Shown: piece after piece, positions 9,457 to 18,171 of the stretch
Position numbering within the stretch: the first letter of the stretch is position 1
Layout of the letters: every line of letters begins with the position of its first letter
Assembly (NCBI RefSeq): GCF_001995215.1
Contig: NZ_MUXN01000005.1
Coordinates: 62,001 to 126,000, forward strand
Direction: 5' to 3'
From: Amycolatopsis azurea DSM 43854
Lineage (GTDB): Bacteria; Actinomycetota; Actinomycetes; Mycobacteriales; Pseudonocardiaceae
Length of the DNA stretch: 64,000 nucleotides
The notes under the pieces: generated by a model
The model's database searches: none
Told to the model about the DNA's origin: nothing
What the model saw: the letters and a program-made list of their open reading frames with translations, nothing else
Translations under genes and position numbers: made by a program

Positions 9457-9505
9457 CCGTCGCCCCGGAACGGAACAGCACGAACGAAGAAGTCTTCAAG
9501 GCATA

Positions 9506-9539
9506 GAAAAAGCCCCCGGCGAGATCGCCGGGGGCTTTT
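9506..9539. terminator. Bidirectional terminator between convergent genes
   Basis: The hairpin has arms AGCCCCCGGCGA and TCGCCGGGGGCT, flanked by AAAAA on the left and TTTT on the right. It can terminate both the 9034-9456 gene and the csp gene at 9572-9775. Confidence 0.9.
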
Positions 9540-9571
9540 CTGATCAGTCTGAGCAACGCCGAAGGGCGGAC

Positions 9572-9775
9572 TCAGATCGCGCGGACCTTCTGGGCCTGCG
9601 GGCCCTTCTGGCCCTGACCGACCTCGAACTCCACTCGCTGGTTCTCCTCGAGGGTGCGGAAACCGCGGCCCTCGATCTCCGAGTAGTGAACGAAGACGTC
9701 GCCCTCGCCGCCATCCTGCGCGATGAAGCCGAAGCCCTTCTCCGCGTTGAACCACTTCACAGTGCCTTGCGCCAC
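9572..9775 (-). CDS. Cold-shock protein (first of three)
   Basis: This 67-aa single CSD-fold protein has both RNP motifs, KGFGFIAQD and DVFVHYSEI, with the basic/aromatic surface that binds single-stranded RNA and DNA. The start is GTG, with GAGGAG 7 nt upstream. About 150 bp of gene-free sequence precede it, room for the long leader typical of csp messages. It shares most residues with the csp genes at 30030 and 57417. It probably acts as an RNA chaperone. Confidence 0.96.
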   Translation of the reverse strand: MAQGTVKWFNAEKGFGFIAQDGGEGDVFVHYSEIEGRGFRTLEENQRVEFEVGQGQKGPQAQKVRAI

Positions 9776-10229
9776 CGCTTTACTCCTCGTTGCACATCCG
9801 CTTCGAGTGCCGCCGAAGCGACACCCAGACCGTCCCGGGCGGTTCCAACGAGTCGAGCGAAGAGCGCGTCACCGGCTCATGGCTCGCGTCAGAAGTTCCG
9901 CGAGTGTGAAGCCACGAACACGCAAAACGACGGCCTGATGGCAGCGTACCGGGATCTGGCCATATTTGAAGCCCGTGATCGGACTCTAGGCACCCCCAAG
10001 TACCAAGGTCACCGGAACGTCGTATACCGATCCGTCTTCTGTCGGACCCTCTCGCTACCCTGTCGCCGCACGCCGACCTCCGGTCTTCGTCGGACACGGA
10101 CCGAAGTCGGTCATGCCCCGATCGTGAACTATGATCCACCCGATTGTGACTCGCATCACTCTCGTCGGGATCAACTTACGGGGTGGTCCGGACGTCATGG
10201 TCGGTGTACAGGGGAGCAAAGGGGAAGCT

Positions 10230-11435
10230 TTGAGGTTCACTGAAACCGCGCGCCGCCGGGCGGCGCTCGCGGCACTGGGGCTGGTCGCCGTTCTGACGCT
10301 GGGGGCGTGCAGCAGCGAGCCGACCGTGTCGGCCAGCGGGCCGGACAGCGGCGGCCAGATCAGCGGCGAGACCGGCGGCAAGGCGGCCGCGCCCGCCAAA
10401 CTCACGTACGAGCCCGCCGCGGGTGCGCAGGACGTCGCGCCGGGCCAGCCGATCAAGGTCAGCGTCGCCGACGGCACGCTCGACCAGGTCGTGCTGACCA
10501 ATCCGGACGGCAAGCAGGTCGCGGGCCAGCCGTCCGAAGACAAGAAGAGCTGGTCCACCACCGAGCAACTCGGCTACGGCAAGGGCTACACGTGGTCCGG
10601 CAAGGCCACCGGCACCGACGGCAAGCCCGTCCAGATCGGCGGGGCCTTCACCACGGTCAAGCCGCGCAAGCAGGTGGGCGCGAACATCAACGTCTTCGAC
10701 GGGCAGACGTACGGCATCGCCATGCCGATCACGCTGACGTTCCCGAGCAAGGTCACGGACAAGGCCTCGGTCGAGAAGGCGCTGTCGGTCGAGACCACGC
10801 CGAAGACCGAGGGGTCCTGGGCCTGGGTGCACGACGACACCTCGGTGCACTGGCGGCCGAAGGCCTACTGGCAGCCCGGCACCACGGTGAAGTTCAACGC
10901 CAAGATCTACGGCGTCAAGATCGGCGATGGCGTGTACGGCAAGGAAGACCGCTCCGCGAGCTTCACGATCGGCCGCTCGCAGGTCGTCAAGGGCAACACC
11001 CAGACGCACCGGCTGCTGGTCATCCGTGACGGTCAGCAGATCGCGGACTACCCGGCCAGCTACGGCCTCGACGCCGACCCGGGCCGGGTCACGCCGAGCG
11101 GCACGCACGTCGTGATGTCGAAGCACGACACGTACTCGATGACCAACGAGCGCTACAACTACGAGAACATCGTCGTGCCGTCCGCGGTGCGGTTCTCCAC
11201 CAACGGCGAGTTCATCCACGGTTATGGGCCGTCGATCTGGGCGCAGGGCAAGAAGAACATCTCGCACGGCTGCGTGAACCTCGCGCCGGCCAACGCCAAG
11301 GCGTACATGGACGGCGCCTTGGTCGGTGACCCCGTCGAGATCGAGGGCAGCACCCAGAAGATCAACCGGGCGCGCGACTACAGCGACTGGACCTACGACT
11401 GGGCCGAGTGGCAGGGCTTGTCCGCCCTGCGCTGA
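10230..11435 (+). CDS. Lipoprotein L,D-transpeptidase (YkuD family) with Ig-like domain
   Basis: From a TTG at 10230 the protein is 401 aa and opens with a compact lipoprotein signal peptide ending in LTLGAC-SS. In-frame starts at 10197 and 10131 would bury that signal. An Ig-like domain (about 50-250) precedes the YkuD catalytic domain. The catalytic region contains HGYGPS and the signature SHGCVNL with the nucleophile Cys. This is the layout of mycobacterial LdtMt2-type enzymes, which form 3-3 peptidoglycan crosslinks and are targets of carbapenems. It is exported and membrane-anchored, and followed by a terminator. Confidence 0.93.
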   Translation: MRFTETARRRAALAALGLVAVLTLGACSSEPTVSASGPDSGGQISGETGGKAAAPAKLTYEPAAGAQDVAPGQPIKVSVADGTLDQVVLTNPDGKQVAGQPSEDKKSWSTTEQLGYGKGYTWSGKATGTDGKPVQIGGAFTTVKPRKQVGANINVFDGQTYGIAMPITLTFPSKVTDKASVEKALSVETTPKTEGSWAWVHDDTSVHWRPKAYWQPGTTVKFNAKIYGVKIGDGVYGKEDRSASFTIGRSQVVKGNTQTHRLLVIRDGQQIADYPASYGLDADPGRVTPSGTHVVMSKHDTYSMTNERYNYENIVVPSAVRFSTNGEFIHGYGPSIWAQGKKNISHGCVNLAPANAKAYMDGALVGDPVEIEGSTQKINRARDYSDWTYDWAEWQGLSALR

Positions 11436-11459
11436 CCGAAGTACCTCCATGGAACCGGG

Positions 11460-11488
11460 CGGCCGGAGACCCCTGCGGTCTCCGGCCG
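11460..11488 (+). terminator. Terminator after the L,D-transpeptidase
   Basis: A perfect 12-bp stem (CGGCCGGAGACC with GGTCTCCGGCCG, loop CCTGC) starts 24 nt after the stop. It has only a short T tract (TT), so it is of the GC-rich actinobacterial type. Confidence 0.7.
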
Positions 11489-11576
11489 TTCGTGCCTTGA
11501 CCGAGAACGCGTCTTCCGGGAGCGCGCCAGCGCGACGGGAAGACTTCACCCCGCGCGCCGCTTTTGGCCGGAGGCC

Positions 11577-11652
11577 ACGGAAAAATTTTGCCGGGCGCCA
11601 TAGTCGTGAACCGCCGCTGACCTGCGGTGGAGCGCCTGGCGAAATTTTCCGT
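11577..11652. repeat. Long imperfect inverted repeat in the 11.4-11.75 kb gap
   Basis: The left arm ACGGAAAAATTTTGCCGGGC and the right arm, which reads the same on the other strand apart from a 1-nt gap and two mismatches, flank about 33 bp. The arms extend to 21-22 nt. A second inverted repeat, GGCGCCGC at 11713 and GCGGCGCC at 11730, lies just before the small secreted-protein start. These two elements fill most of the gap ahead of the sigma-factor operon and may be regulatory. Confidence 0.6.
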
Positions 11653-11755
11653 CAGCGCGCGGAAAAGTCACTGCAACCGAGAGTCGGGTGAGGCGCATGT
11701 CTAACGACGTAAGGCGCCGCGGCCAATGAGCGGCGCCCGGATCGAGGAGACACTC

Positions 11756-12073
11756 TTGCGTACTCGTATCGCTCTCACCCTCGGCGCGCTGCTGCTGGCG
11801 GGCGGCGCCGCCTTCGCGACCACGTCGCTGGCGTCGGCCGACCAGAGCGCCCCGTCGTCGACGGTCACCCCGGCGCCCCAGCCGCCGACCAAGGCTCCCA
11901 CCACTGACAAGCCGGCGCCGGCCCCGACCAGGGTCACCACCGCGCCGCCGCGTGAGGTCCCGAGGACCCCGGCGGTCACCGCTCCGGGCGAGCACCGCGT
12001 GCCGAAGGCCGTCCCGGCCGGGCCGACCGGGGACCTGCACCTCCCCGCCATCGTCGAAGGAGCCGGTAACTAG
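11756..12073 (+). CDS. Small secreted Pro/Thr-rich protein upstream of the sigma factor
   Basis: From a TTG with GAGGAG 6 nt upstream, the 105-aa protein starts with a signal peptide (LTLGALLLAGGAAFATTSLASA) and continues as a Pro/Thr/Ala-rich, low-complexity chain without cysteines or recognised domains. Its stop is immediately followed by the GTG of the sigma factor, so the genes form an operon. An extracytoplasmic input to the sigma factor is possible but not shown. Confidence 0.7.
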   Translation: MRTRIALTLGALLLAGGAAFATTSLASADQSAPSSTVTPAPQPPTKAPTTDKPAPAPTRVTTAPPREVPRTPAVTAPGEHRVPKAVPAGPTGDLHLPAIVEGAGN

Positions 12074-12631
12074 GTGTCGTTGAGCCGCTCGTCGAAGACC
12101 GGGACGGGCTCGCCGTGGGACGGCGAGTTCGCCCGGTACTTCGACGAGCGCGCGCACAGCCTGCGTGCCACCGCGTACCTCCTGTGCGGGGACTGGCACC
12201 AGGCCGAGGACATCACCCAGGCCGCGCTGCTGAAGCTGTACCTGGCTTGGCCGAGGCTCTCCCGGCACGACGCGCTCGACGGCTACGCGCGCAAGATCGT
12301 GCTGCGGACGTTCCTCTCCGAGCATCGGCGCGTCTGGCGCAAACGGGAGAAGCTCACCGACGCCCTTCCCGATGTACCGAGCGAAACGAGCGGCACGGAA
12401 CAGGAGATGCTGGTCAGGCACGCCCTGTCCGGCATCGCCCCGAAGCAGCGGGCCGTACTGGTGCTGCGCTACTTCGAAGATCTCAGCGTCGAGGAGACGG
12501 CCGCGGCGCTGGGGTGCAGTACCGGGAACGTGAAGAGTCAGGGCGCGCGCGGTCTGGCGACCCTGCGCAAGCGGCTCGGGCCGCATTTCAGTGAACTCGC
12601 CTTGAGCGGAGCGCACGACGATGGGAGGTGA
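12074..12631 (+). CDS. ECF RNA polymerase sigma factor, SigE-family type
   Basis: This 185-aa protein has region 2 (RATAYLLCGDWHQAEDITQAALLKLYLAW) and region 4 (GIAPKQRAVLVLRYFEDLSVEETAAALGCSTGNVKSQGARGL with its helix-turn-helix). The motif AYLLCGDWHQAEDITQ is typical of the actinobacterial SigE-like ECF group. The next gene encodes a one-helix membrane protein in the usual anti-sigma position. The regulon cannot be deduced from this window. Confidence 0.93.
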   Translation: MSLSRSSKTGTGSPWDGEFARYFDERAHSLRATAYLLCGDWHQAEDITQAALLKLYLAWPRLSRHDALDGYARKIVLRTFLSEHRRVWRKREKLTDALPDVPSETSGTEQEMLVRHALSGIAPKQRAVLVLRYFEDLSVEETAAALGCSTGNVKSQGARGLATLRKRLGPHFSELALSGAHDDGR

Positions 12632-12635
12632 GGAG

Positions 12636-13100
12636 ATGGACGAGGACATCAGAGGCGTGCTTTCGCACGGTGCGAGCGGTCCCCCGCTGGGCATCCGGGC
12701 GGCGGACATCATCGAGCGCGGTGGCCGGATCCGGCGACGGCGCAAACGGCTGGCCGTGGCGGGGAGTTCGCTGGCGACGGTTGCGGTGATCGTGCTCGGC
12801 GCGATCGCCGTCGGCGGTCACGGCGGGGAGGGATCCGCGCCGGTGCCGCCCGCCGGACCGGGGCTGTCCACCGTTTCTCCCTCGCCGGTGACGCCTGCTC
12901 CCTCCGAGGCGCCCTCGAGTCCGGAGGTCGCCCCGAACGAGCCGCCTCCGGTCACTCCCGAGACTTCCTCGAAGCCGGGTCAGACACGCACGACGCCCAA
13001 GACGCCGCCGCCCGGACGCACGACGGTCGTGCCTCCCCGGGCGCCGAGCCCGACGAAGACGTCGAGCGAGACGCCGCCGACAGCGGCCACGACGCGGTGA
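12636..13100 (+). CDS. Single-pass membrane protein, candidate anti-sigma partner
   Basis: The ATG at 12636 has GGAGG with 7-nt spacing; an ATG at 12621 is less well placed. The 154-aa protein has about 40 cytoplasmic residues ending in a basic cluster (RIRRRRKR), one helix (LAVAGSSLATVAVIVLGAIAV), and an outer Pro/Ser/Thr-rich tail. It lacks the HxxxCxxC zinc anti-sigma motif. It overlaps the last codons region of the sigma gene's message without a gap, so they are co-transcribed. The role as anti-sigma factor is inferred from position and topology only. Confidence 0.7.
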   Translation: MDEDIRGVLSHGASGPPLGIRAADIIERGGRIRRRRKRLAVAGSSLATVAVIVLGAIAVGGHGGEGSAPVPPAGPGLSTVSPSPVTPAPSEAPSSPEVAPNEPPPVTPETSSKPGQTRTTPKTPPPGRTTVVPPRAPSPTKTSSETPPTAATTR

Positions 13101-13254
13101 TCTCGCGCCCGGAACGTCCGAATCCCGCGTTGTCACCCAAAGTAATCAGAAATTCCCTGACACTGGGTTCACCTGGTGGTTCATCACCGTTTTGGGGGAA
13201 CGGCGCTCGCGCTATCGATCCAAAGCGCTGAGCCCGGACGTTTGAACGCCTACG

Positions 13255-13276
13255 GTCGAGGGAACAAACCCTCGAC
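13255..13276 (+). promoter_or_regulatory. Leader hairpin before the MHS transporter
   Basis: An 8-bp perfect stem, GTCGAGGG with CCCTCGAC (loop AACAAA), sits 38 nt before the transporter start. It may be an operator or a stem in the leader RNA. The remaining part of 13101-13314 shows no gene. Confidence 0.35.
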
Positions 13277-13314
13277 GATGGGTAGGTAAACGGGTGGGTC
13301 GGGAGGTCAAACCC

Positions 13315-14730
13315 ATGGCCGAAGAGGCGCTGAGCGCGTCGCATCAGGAAAAAGGGGAACCCGCGGAGGCCCCGCCTGAACAGATCAGAAAGGCCGTCGC
13401 CGGAGCGGCGATGGGTAACTGCATCGAGTGGTACGACTTCGGTGTCTTCGGCTTCATGCCTGCCATCCTGGGGCAGGTCTTCTTCAATGCTTCCAGCACT
13501 TCCGAAGGCGCGCTGGCGACCTTCGCGGTCCTGGCGATCACCTTTATCGTGCGGCCGTTCGGCAGCTTCGTGTTCGGTCCGCTGGGGGACAAGATCGGGC
13601 GCCAGAAGGTTCTCGCGCTGACGATCATCCTGATGTCCGGGTCGACGTTCATCATCGGCCTGCTGCCGTCCTACGCGACGATCGGCCCGGCCGCGGCGGT
13701 CCTGCTGATCCTTTTGCGGACCATCCAAGGCTTCTCGGCGGGCGGTGAGTACGGCGGCGCGGCGACGTTCATCGCCGAGTACGCGCCCGCCCGGCGCCGG
13801 GGTTTCTGGGGCAGCTGGCTGGAGTTCGGCACGCTCGTCGGGTTCGCGATGGGCGCCGGCTTCGTCACGATCTTCACCGTCGTCCTCGGCGACGACGCCA
13901 TGCGCGAATGGGGCTGGCGCCTGCCGTTCCTGATCGCGGGTCCGCTCGGCATCGTCGGTCTCTACCTGCGGAACAAGCTGGAGGACACTCCGCTGTTCCA
14001 GGAGATCGAGAAGAAAGACCAGATCGAGAAGTCGCCGCTGAAGGCGCTGCTCAAGAAGCACTGGACGTCGATCCTGCACCTGATCGGCATCGTCGTGATG
14101 CTGAACGTGGCCGACTACATCGTGATCACGTACCTGGAGACCTATCTCAAGGACGTGGTCGGCTTCAGCGGGCACGTGCCGTTGCTGATCATCCTGGCGA
14201 CCATCGCGTTGATGCTGATCTTGATCGTGCCGGTCGGCATCCTGTCCGACAAGATCGGGCGAAAACCCATCCTGATCGCGAGTTGCGCGAGTTTCCTGGT
14301 GTTCCCGATCCCGGCGTTCTCGCTGATGGGCGCGGCCGCGGACGACCAGAACGCCGGACAGCTCATGCTAGGCCTGGTGATGATCGCGGTGCCGCTGGTG
14401 CTGATCCTCGCCGTGCTCGCGGCGACGCTGCCGGCGATGTTCCCGACGCAGGAGCGCTACGGCGGTTTCTCCATCGGGTACAGCGTTTCCACCGCGCTCT
14501 TCGGCGGGACGGCGTCGTACATCATCGGCAGCCTGGTGAAGTCCACCGGCGACGACCTGTGGCCCGCGTACTACCTGATGGGTGCCGCGGCGATCGCGGC
14601 CATCCCGATCCTGCTGCTGCCGGAGACGGCCGGGGTTTCGCTGCGCGGCATCGTGAACTCCCGGATCGCACGGCGCCGGAAGCCGGAAACGACCAGTCCC
14701 GGCGGCGCCTCGGAGCTAACCGCGAGTTAA
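13315..14730 (+). CDS. MFS transporter, metabolite:H+ symporter (MHS/ProP-like) family
   Basis: The ATG at 13315 is preceded by GGGAGG with 8-nt spacing and is preferred to the GTG at 13294. The 471-aa protein has 12 transmembrane segments. The MHS signature GNCIEWYDFGVFGF is in helix 1, GPLGDKIGRQK in the loop between helices 2 and 3, and GGEYGGAATFIAEYAP in helix 4. Members import proline/betaine, alpha-ketoglutarate, citrate or shikimate. The substrate is not determinable here. The gene stands alone with its own leader. Confidence 0.92.
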   Translation: MAEEALSASHQEKGEPAEAPPEQIRKAVAGAAMGNCIEWYDFGVFGFMPAILGQVFFNASSTSEGALATFAVLAITFIVRPFGSFVFGPLGDKIGRQKVLALTIILMSGSTFIIGLLPSYATIGPAAAVLLILLRTIQGFSAGGEYGGAATFIAEYAPARRRGFWGSWLEFGTLVGFAMGAGFVTIFTVVLGDDAMREWGWRLPFLIAGPLGIVGLYLRNKLEDTPLFQEIEKKDQIEKSPLKALLKKHWTSILHLIGIVVMLNVADYIVITYLETYLKDVVGFSGHVPLLIILATIALMLILIVPVGILSDKIGRKPILIASCASFLVFPIPAFSLMGAAADDQNAGQLMLGLVMIAVPLVLILAVLAATLPAMFPTQERYGGFSIGYSVSTALFGGTASYIIGSLVKSTGDDLWPAYYLMGAAAIAAIPILLLPETAGVSLRGIVNSRIARRRKPETTSPGGASELTAS

Positions 14731-14739
14731 CGTCTTTCC

Positions 14740-15324
14740 ATGAGCCGTATCTCGCAGCCGTGGCCGCCGGTCGAAGTCGAACCGGCGACCGTCCACCCGG
14801 AAGCCCCTGAGCCGGGCAGCCCTCTGGGCATCCACTTCGGTGAATGCTTCGGGTGCGGCGACGAGATCGAGGCCGGGCTCCACCTGCATTCGACGGTGGG
14901 CGAAGGGACGACGGTGTACTCCAAGTTCACCGTCACCTCCGCCCACCAGGGTGCGCCTGGCCTCGCCCATGGCGGTCTGCTTGCTTGCGCTTTCGACGAG
15001 GCGCTCGGCGCGACCGTCGGCAACCTGCTGCGTCGCCCCGCCGTCACCGGGAAGCTGGAGACGGATTTCCTCCGGCCCGTTCCGGTCGGCTCGACGCTGT
15101 ACATCGCCGCGAAGCTGGACGGCGTCGCCGGCCGGAAGATCTACGTCAGCGCCGACGGACGGCTGGACGCCGAGGACGGCCCTGTCGCGGTGCGGGCGCG
15201 GGCGTTGTTCGTGCGGGTCGAGTTCGAGCACTTCAGCACCCACGGGGACCCCGAGGCGCTGCAGAAGCTCGCCGCCGCGCATGAAAAGGCCCAACGCGCA
15301 CGCGAGTGGGACATCAACCCCTGA
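14740..15324 (+). CDS. PaaI-family hotdog thioesterase
   Basis: This 194-aa protein has a hotdog fold. An N-terminal extension contains CFGCGDEIEAGLHL, a feature of actinobacterial PaaI/YbgC-like proteins. The core segment QGAPGLAHGGLLACAFDEALG holds the HGG and Asp/Glu positions that serve catalysis in this family, and the C-terminus is a charged helix. It likely hydrolyses an acyl-CoA. The gene starts 9 nt after the transporter stop and converges on pknG with a 1-nt gap. Confidence 0.88.
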   Translation: MSRISQPWPPVEVEPATVHPEAPEPGSPLGIHFGECFGCGDEIEAGLHLHSTVGEGTTVYSKFTVTSAHQGAPGLAHGGLLACAFDEALGATVGNLLRRPAVTGKLETDFLRPVPVGSTLYIAAKLDGVAGRKIYVSADGRLDAEDGPVAVRARALFVRVEFEHFSTHGDPEALQKLAAAHEKAQRAREWDINP

Positions 15325-15325
15325 G

Positions 15326-18037
15326 CTAGGTCAGGGTCCTTGGCCGGATCGCGTTCGCCTTGTCGACGAGTTCGACGCGCTGATCGACCGATCCGGCCAG
15401 CCGGGCCAGCGTCCGGTAGCAGCGCTCGAGCCCGAACCGCAGATCCCGTTCCTCCAGATCGCAGCCCAGCACCTTCGCGCCCGGCGTCGGCCGGTTCTGC
15501 GCGTTGAGCCAGCCGTGCGCGGCTTCGAGCACCTCCGCCGACAAACGCGTGCGGCGTTCGGCGTCGAGCTGAAGGCGCTCAAGCCGCGTCGAGGCGTCGA
15601 CGAGATCCCGCTCGGACACCATCACCGGGTCCTTGCCGCCGCCGTTGATCCTGGTCTTGATCTTGATCGCGGCCACCTGCGCGGCGACGTAGTGCGAAGA
15701 CGACGCCGGGACTGCCTCCAGTACCTCGATCGCGCTGGCCCTGGCGCCCTGCGCGAGGTACACGCGAGCGAGCCCGAAGGCGGCGCTGACGTAGGACCGG
15801 TCCGTTCGCCACACGAGCTCGTAGTAGCGCGCGGCGCCGAAGTAGTCCCCGACGCCCTCCGCGCTGACGGCCAAAGCCAGCTTCGGTGCGATCTCGCCGG
15901 GCAGGTCGTCGTACACCGCTTCGAACGCGACGTGCGCGACGCGGGACCGGCCGCCCGCGAGTTCGATCAGGCCGCGGTACCAGTCGATCCGCCAGTCGTG
16001 CGGGAATCCGGCCTTGATCGCGAGGTACTGCGCGGCCTGGAGCTGCCGCTGCGCCTCGACCAGCTCACCGAGCTCGATCCGGGCGCGGACGATGCGCAAC
16101 CGGACCTCGATCGACTCGCGCGGCGCCCCGGCCAGCGAGTCGATCGCTCCCTTGGGGTCGAGCGCGACCGTCGACGCGAGCACGCCCGCCGCCGGGTCGT
16201 CCGTGTCGACCTGCGGGATCGGCAGGCCCGAGACCACCTCGCCCGGATCCGGCAGCGGAACGCTCCCGCCGTGCTCCGGGACGACCAGGTCGACGCCGAA
16301 CGTGCGGGTCTCCGGGCCGAAGACGGTCGAAGCGCCCGGACGCGGTTTTCCGGTGCCCAGCGCCATGATCTCGCGCAGCACGCCGGTCAGCTGGTCGCCC
16401 ATCTCCTCGGCCGCGATGAACCGGCGGTCCGGGTCGGTGTGCGTCGCGCGCTTCAAGAAGCGGTAGTACGAACCGAAAAGCGCGAACAGCGGGACGACGT
16501 CCGGACCGGGCAGGGTCGTCTTGTACTTGCTGGTGTAGCCCGAGAATTCGAAACTCAGGACGGCGAGCGTGCGGCCGACCGTGTACAGGTCCGACGCCAC
16601 CGAAGCGCCGTGGGTCGCCAGCTCGGGCGCGCTGTAGCCGGTGGTGAAGAACAGCGGGCTCTCGTAGTCGTCCGTGCGGCGGACCGCGCCGAGGTCGATC
16701 AGCTTGAGCTGTTCGTGCGTCTGGATGACGTTGTCGGGCTTGAGGTCGCAGTACAGCAGGTTCTGGCTGTGCAGGTAGCCCATGGCGGGCAGGATCTCGA
16801 GCCCGTAGGCGATCACCTGGCCGATCGGCAGCGGCTCCGGGCGCTTTGTCTCGCGGTGGTGCGCGAGCGCGAGCTGGCGCAGCGACTGGCCGCCGACGTA
16901 CTCCATGACGATGTAGCCGACGGAGTTGCCGGTGTCGCCGTCCGGATGCTGCACGAAGTTGTGGATCTTGACGATGTTGGGGTGCTCGACCTCGGCGAGG
17001 AACCGCTGCTCGTTGGCGGCGGCCGCCATCGCGGTGGCGTCACCGGTGTCGATCAGGCCCTTGAGCACCACCCAGCGGTCGCTGACGTTGTGGTCCTGGG
17101 CGAGGTAGATCCAGCCGAGCCCGCCGTACGCGAGGGCTCCGAGCACCTCGTACTGGCCGCCGACGATCTCGTTCGGCCGCAGCTTCGGGACGAAGGAGAA
17201 CGGGTTCCCGCACTTCTCGCAGTTGCCTTCCGGCGAGCCGGGTTTGCCGTCCTTGCCGCGGCCGACCTTGGCGCTGCAACTGCCGCAGAAGCGTTTCTCC
17301 TCCGACACCATCGGGTTGTCGAGGACGGCGGACGCCGGGTCGCGGTACGGCACCTGCGGGACGTCTACGAGCCCGGCGCCGAGACGGCCGCGACGAGAGG
17401 TGCGCGACGACGTCCGGCGTGCGGTGCCGGGGAAGGAACCCGTTCCGGTTCCGGTGCCGGTGCCTCGGCTTCCCGATCCGGTACCGGTGCCGGTGCCCCG
17501 GCTCTCACTGGACCGTTCGGGGAGGACGCTTTCCGTGCCCGGGTCCGGCAGCGGGCCGGGTCCGTGGTCGACGCGCGGCGTCGGCGGCATGATGCTCTGC
17601 GTCTCCGGCGTCGGCGAGGAGAGCACGCTGGTCGGCTGCGGGACGTCCGCGGGTGCCTGCCAGGCGGGGCGGACGATCTGGGTCTGCGGGCTCACGGGGG
17701 CCATGTCGCCCGGGGGACGCGTCGGGTCCTCGGCGCCGGGGATCGGCCGCTGCTGCCCGCGCGGCGGAGTCTGCGGACGCTGGACCGGCGCGTGAATGAT
17801 CGTGCGCTCGGCGTCCTTCTCCGGCGGGGGCGCAGGCCTGGACTCCTGACGGGGCTCTTGCTGGGGTTCTTGCCGGGACCGCGGCGGTTCGGAGAAGTCG
17901 AGCCTGCCGGAAATGGACGGTTCGGGCGTTTCCCAGCGGACCGGCGCCGGCGGCGTCCAGGAGGCGGGCTCCGCCTCGCGCTCCGGCGTGGCGTCATCCG
18001 GCGCTGCGTGCCGAGGACGGCGCGGCTCTTCCGACAC
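15326..18037 (-). CDS. pknG: Serine/threonine protein kinase PknG
   Basis: This 903-aa protein has the PknG architecture. A long Pro-rich disordered N-terminus with Gly-Thr repeats (1-245) precedes a rubredoxin-like metal site (CGSC at 251-254 and CEKC at 273-276), a kinase domain (Lys326 in VVLKG, Asp431 in LYCDLKPDN, DLG at 448-450) and a C-terminal TPR region. In mycobacteria PknG phosphorylates GarA in response to amino acids sensed by GlnH and GlnX, controlling 2-oxoglutarate and glutamate metabolism. The glnH and glnX homologues lie 5 kb away on the same strand, separated by a type VII-like cassette. The N-terminus is longer than in Mycobacterium. Confidence 0.95.
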   Translation of the reverse strand: MSEEPRRPRHAAPDDATPEREAEPASWTPPAPVRWETPEPSISGRLDFSEPPRSRQEPQQEPRQESRPAPPPEKDAERTIIHAPVQRPQTPPRGQQRPIPGAEDPTRPPGDMAPVSPQTQIVRPAWQAPADVPQPTSVLSSPTPETQSIMPPTPRVDHGPGPLPDPGTESVLPERSSESRGTGTGTGSGSRGTGTGTGTGSFPGTARRTSSRTSRRGRLGAGLVDVPQVPYRDPASAVLDNPMVSEEKRFCGSCSAKVGRGKDGKPGSPEGNCEKCGNPFSFVPKLRPNEIVGGQYEVLGALAYGGLGWIYLAQDHNVSDRWVVLKGLIDTGDATAMAAAANEQRFLAEVEHPNIVKIHNFVQHPDGDTGNSVGYIVMEYVGGQSLRQLALAHHRETKRPEPLPIGQVIAYGLEILPAMGYLHSQNLLYCDLKPDNVIQTHEQLKLIDLGAVRRTDDYESPLFFTTGYSAPELATHGASVASDLYTVGRTLAVLSFEFSGYTSKYKTTLPGPDVVPLFALFGSYYRFLKRATHTDPDRRFIAAEEMGDQLTGVLREIMALGTGKPRPGASTVFGPETRTFGVDLVVPEHGGSVPLPDPGEVVSGLPIPQVDTDDPAAGVLASTVALDPKGAIDSLAGAPRESIEVRLRIVRARIELGELVEAQRQLQAAQYLAIKAGFPHDWRIDWYRGLIELAGGRSRVAHVAFEAVYDDLPGEIAPKLALAVSAEGVGDYFGAARYYELVWRTDRSYVSAAFGLARVYLAQGARASAIEVLEAVPASSSHYVAAQVAAIKIKTRINGGGKDPVMVSERDLVDASTRLERLQLDAERRTRLSAEVLEAAHGWLNAQNRPTPGAKVLGCDLEERDLRFGLERCYRTLARLAGSVDQRVELVDKANAIRPRTLT

Positions 18038-18171
18038 TGGTACCTCCCGAATCCCCGCGACGGCGTCGCCCCTGATCCTAGACGTGAGCAGGCAGGTCCT
18101 GCCCGCGCCGGGTCGAACCCGCTACGGTTCGGGAGCGAACCGATTCAGCAGGTGATGAGGGGGAGGGACCG

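Noticed and set aside
9776..10229. Possible c-di-AMP or other riboswitch ahead of the L,D-transpeptidase
   Set aside because: Cell-wall enzyme genes in actinomycetes can carry such elements, but I found no conserved core sequence or convincing paired structure here.
17430..17500. Short tandem repeat in pknG as a separate element
   Set aside because: It encodes the in-frame Gly-Thr linker of the disordered PknG N-terminus.
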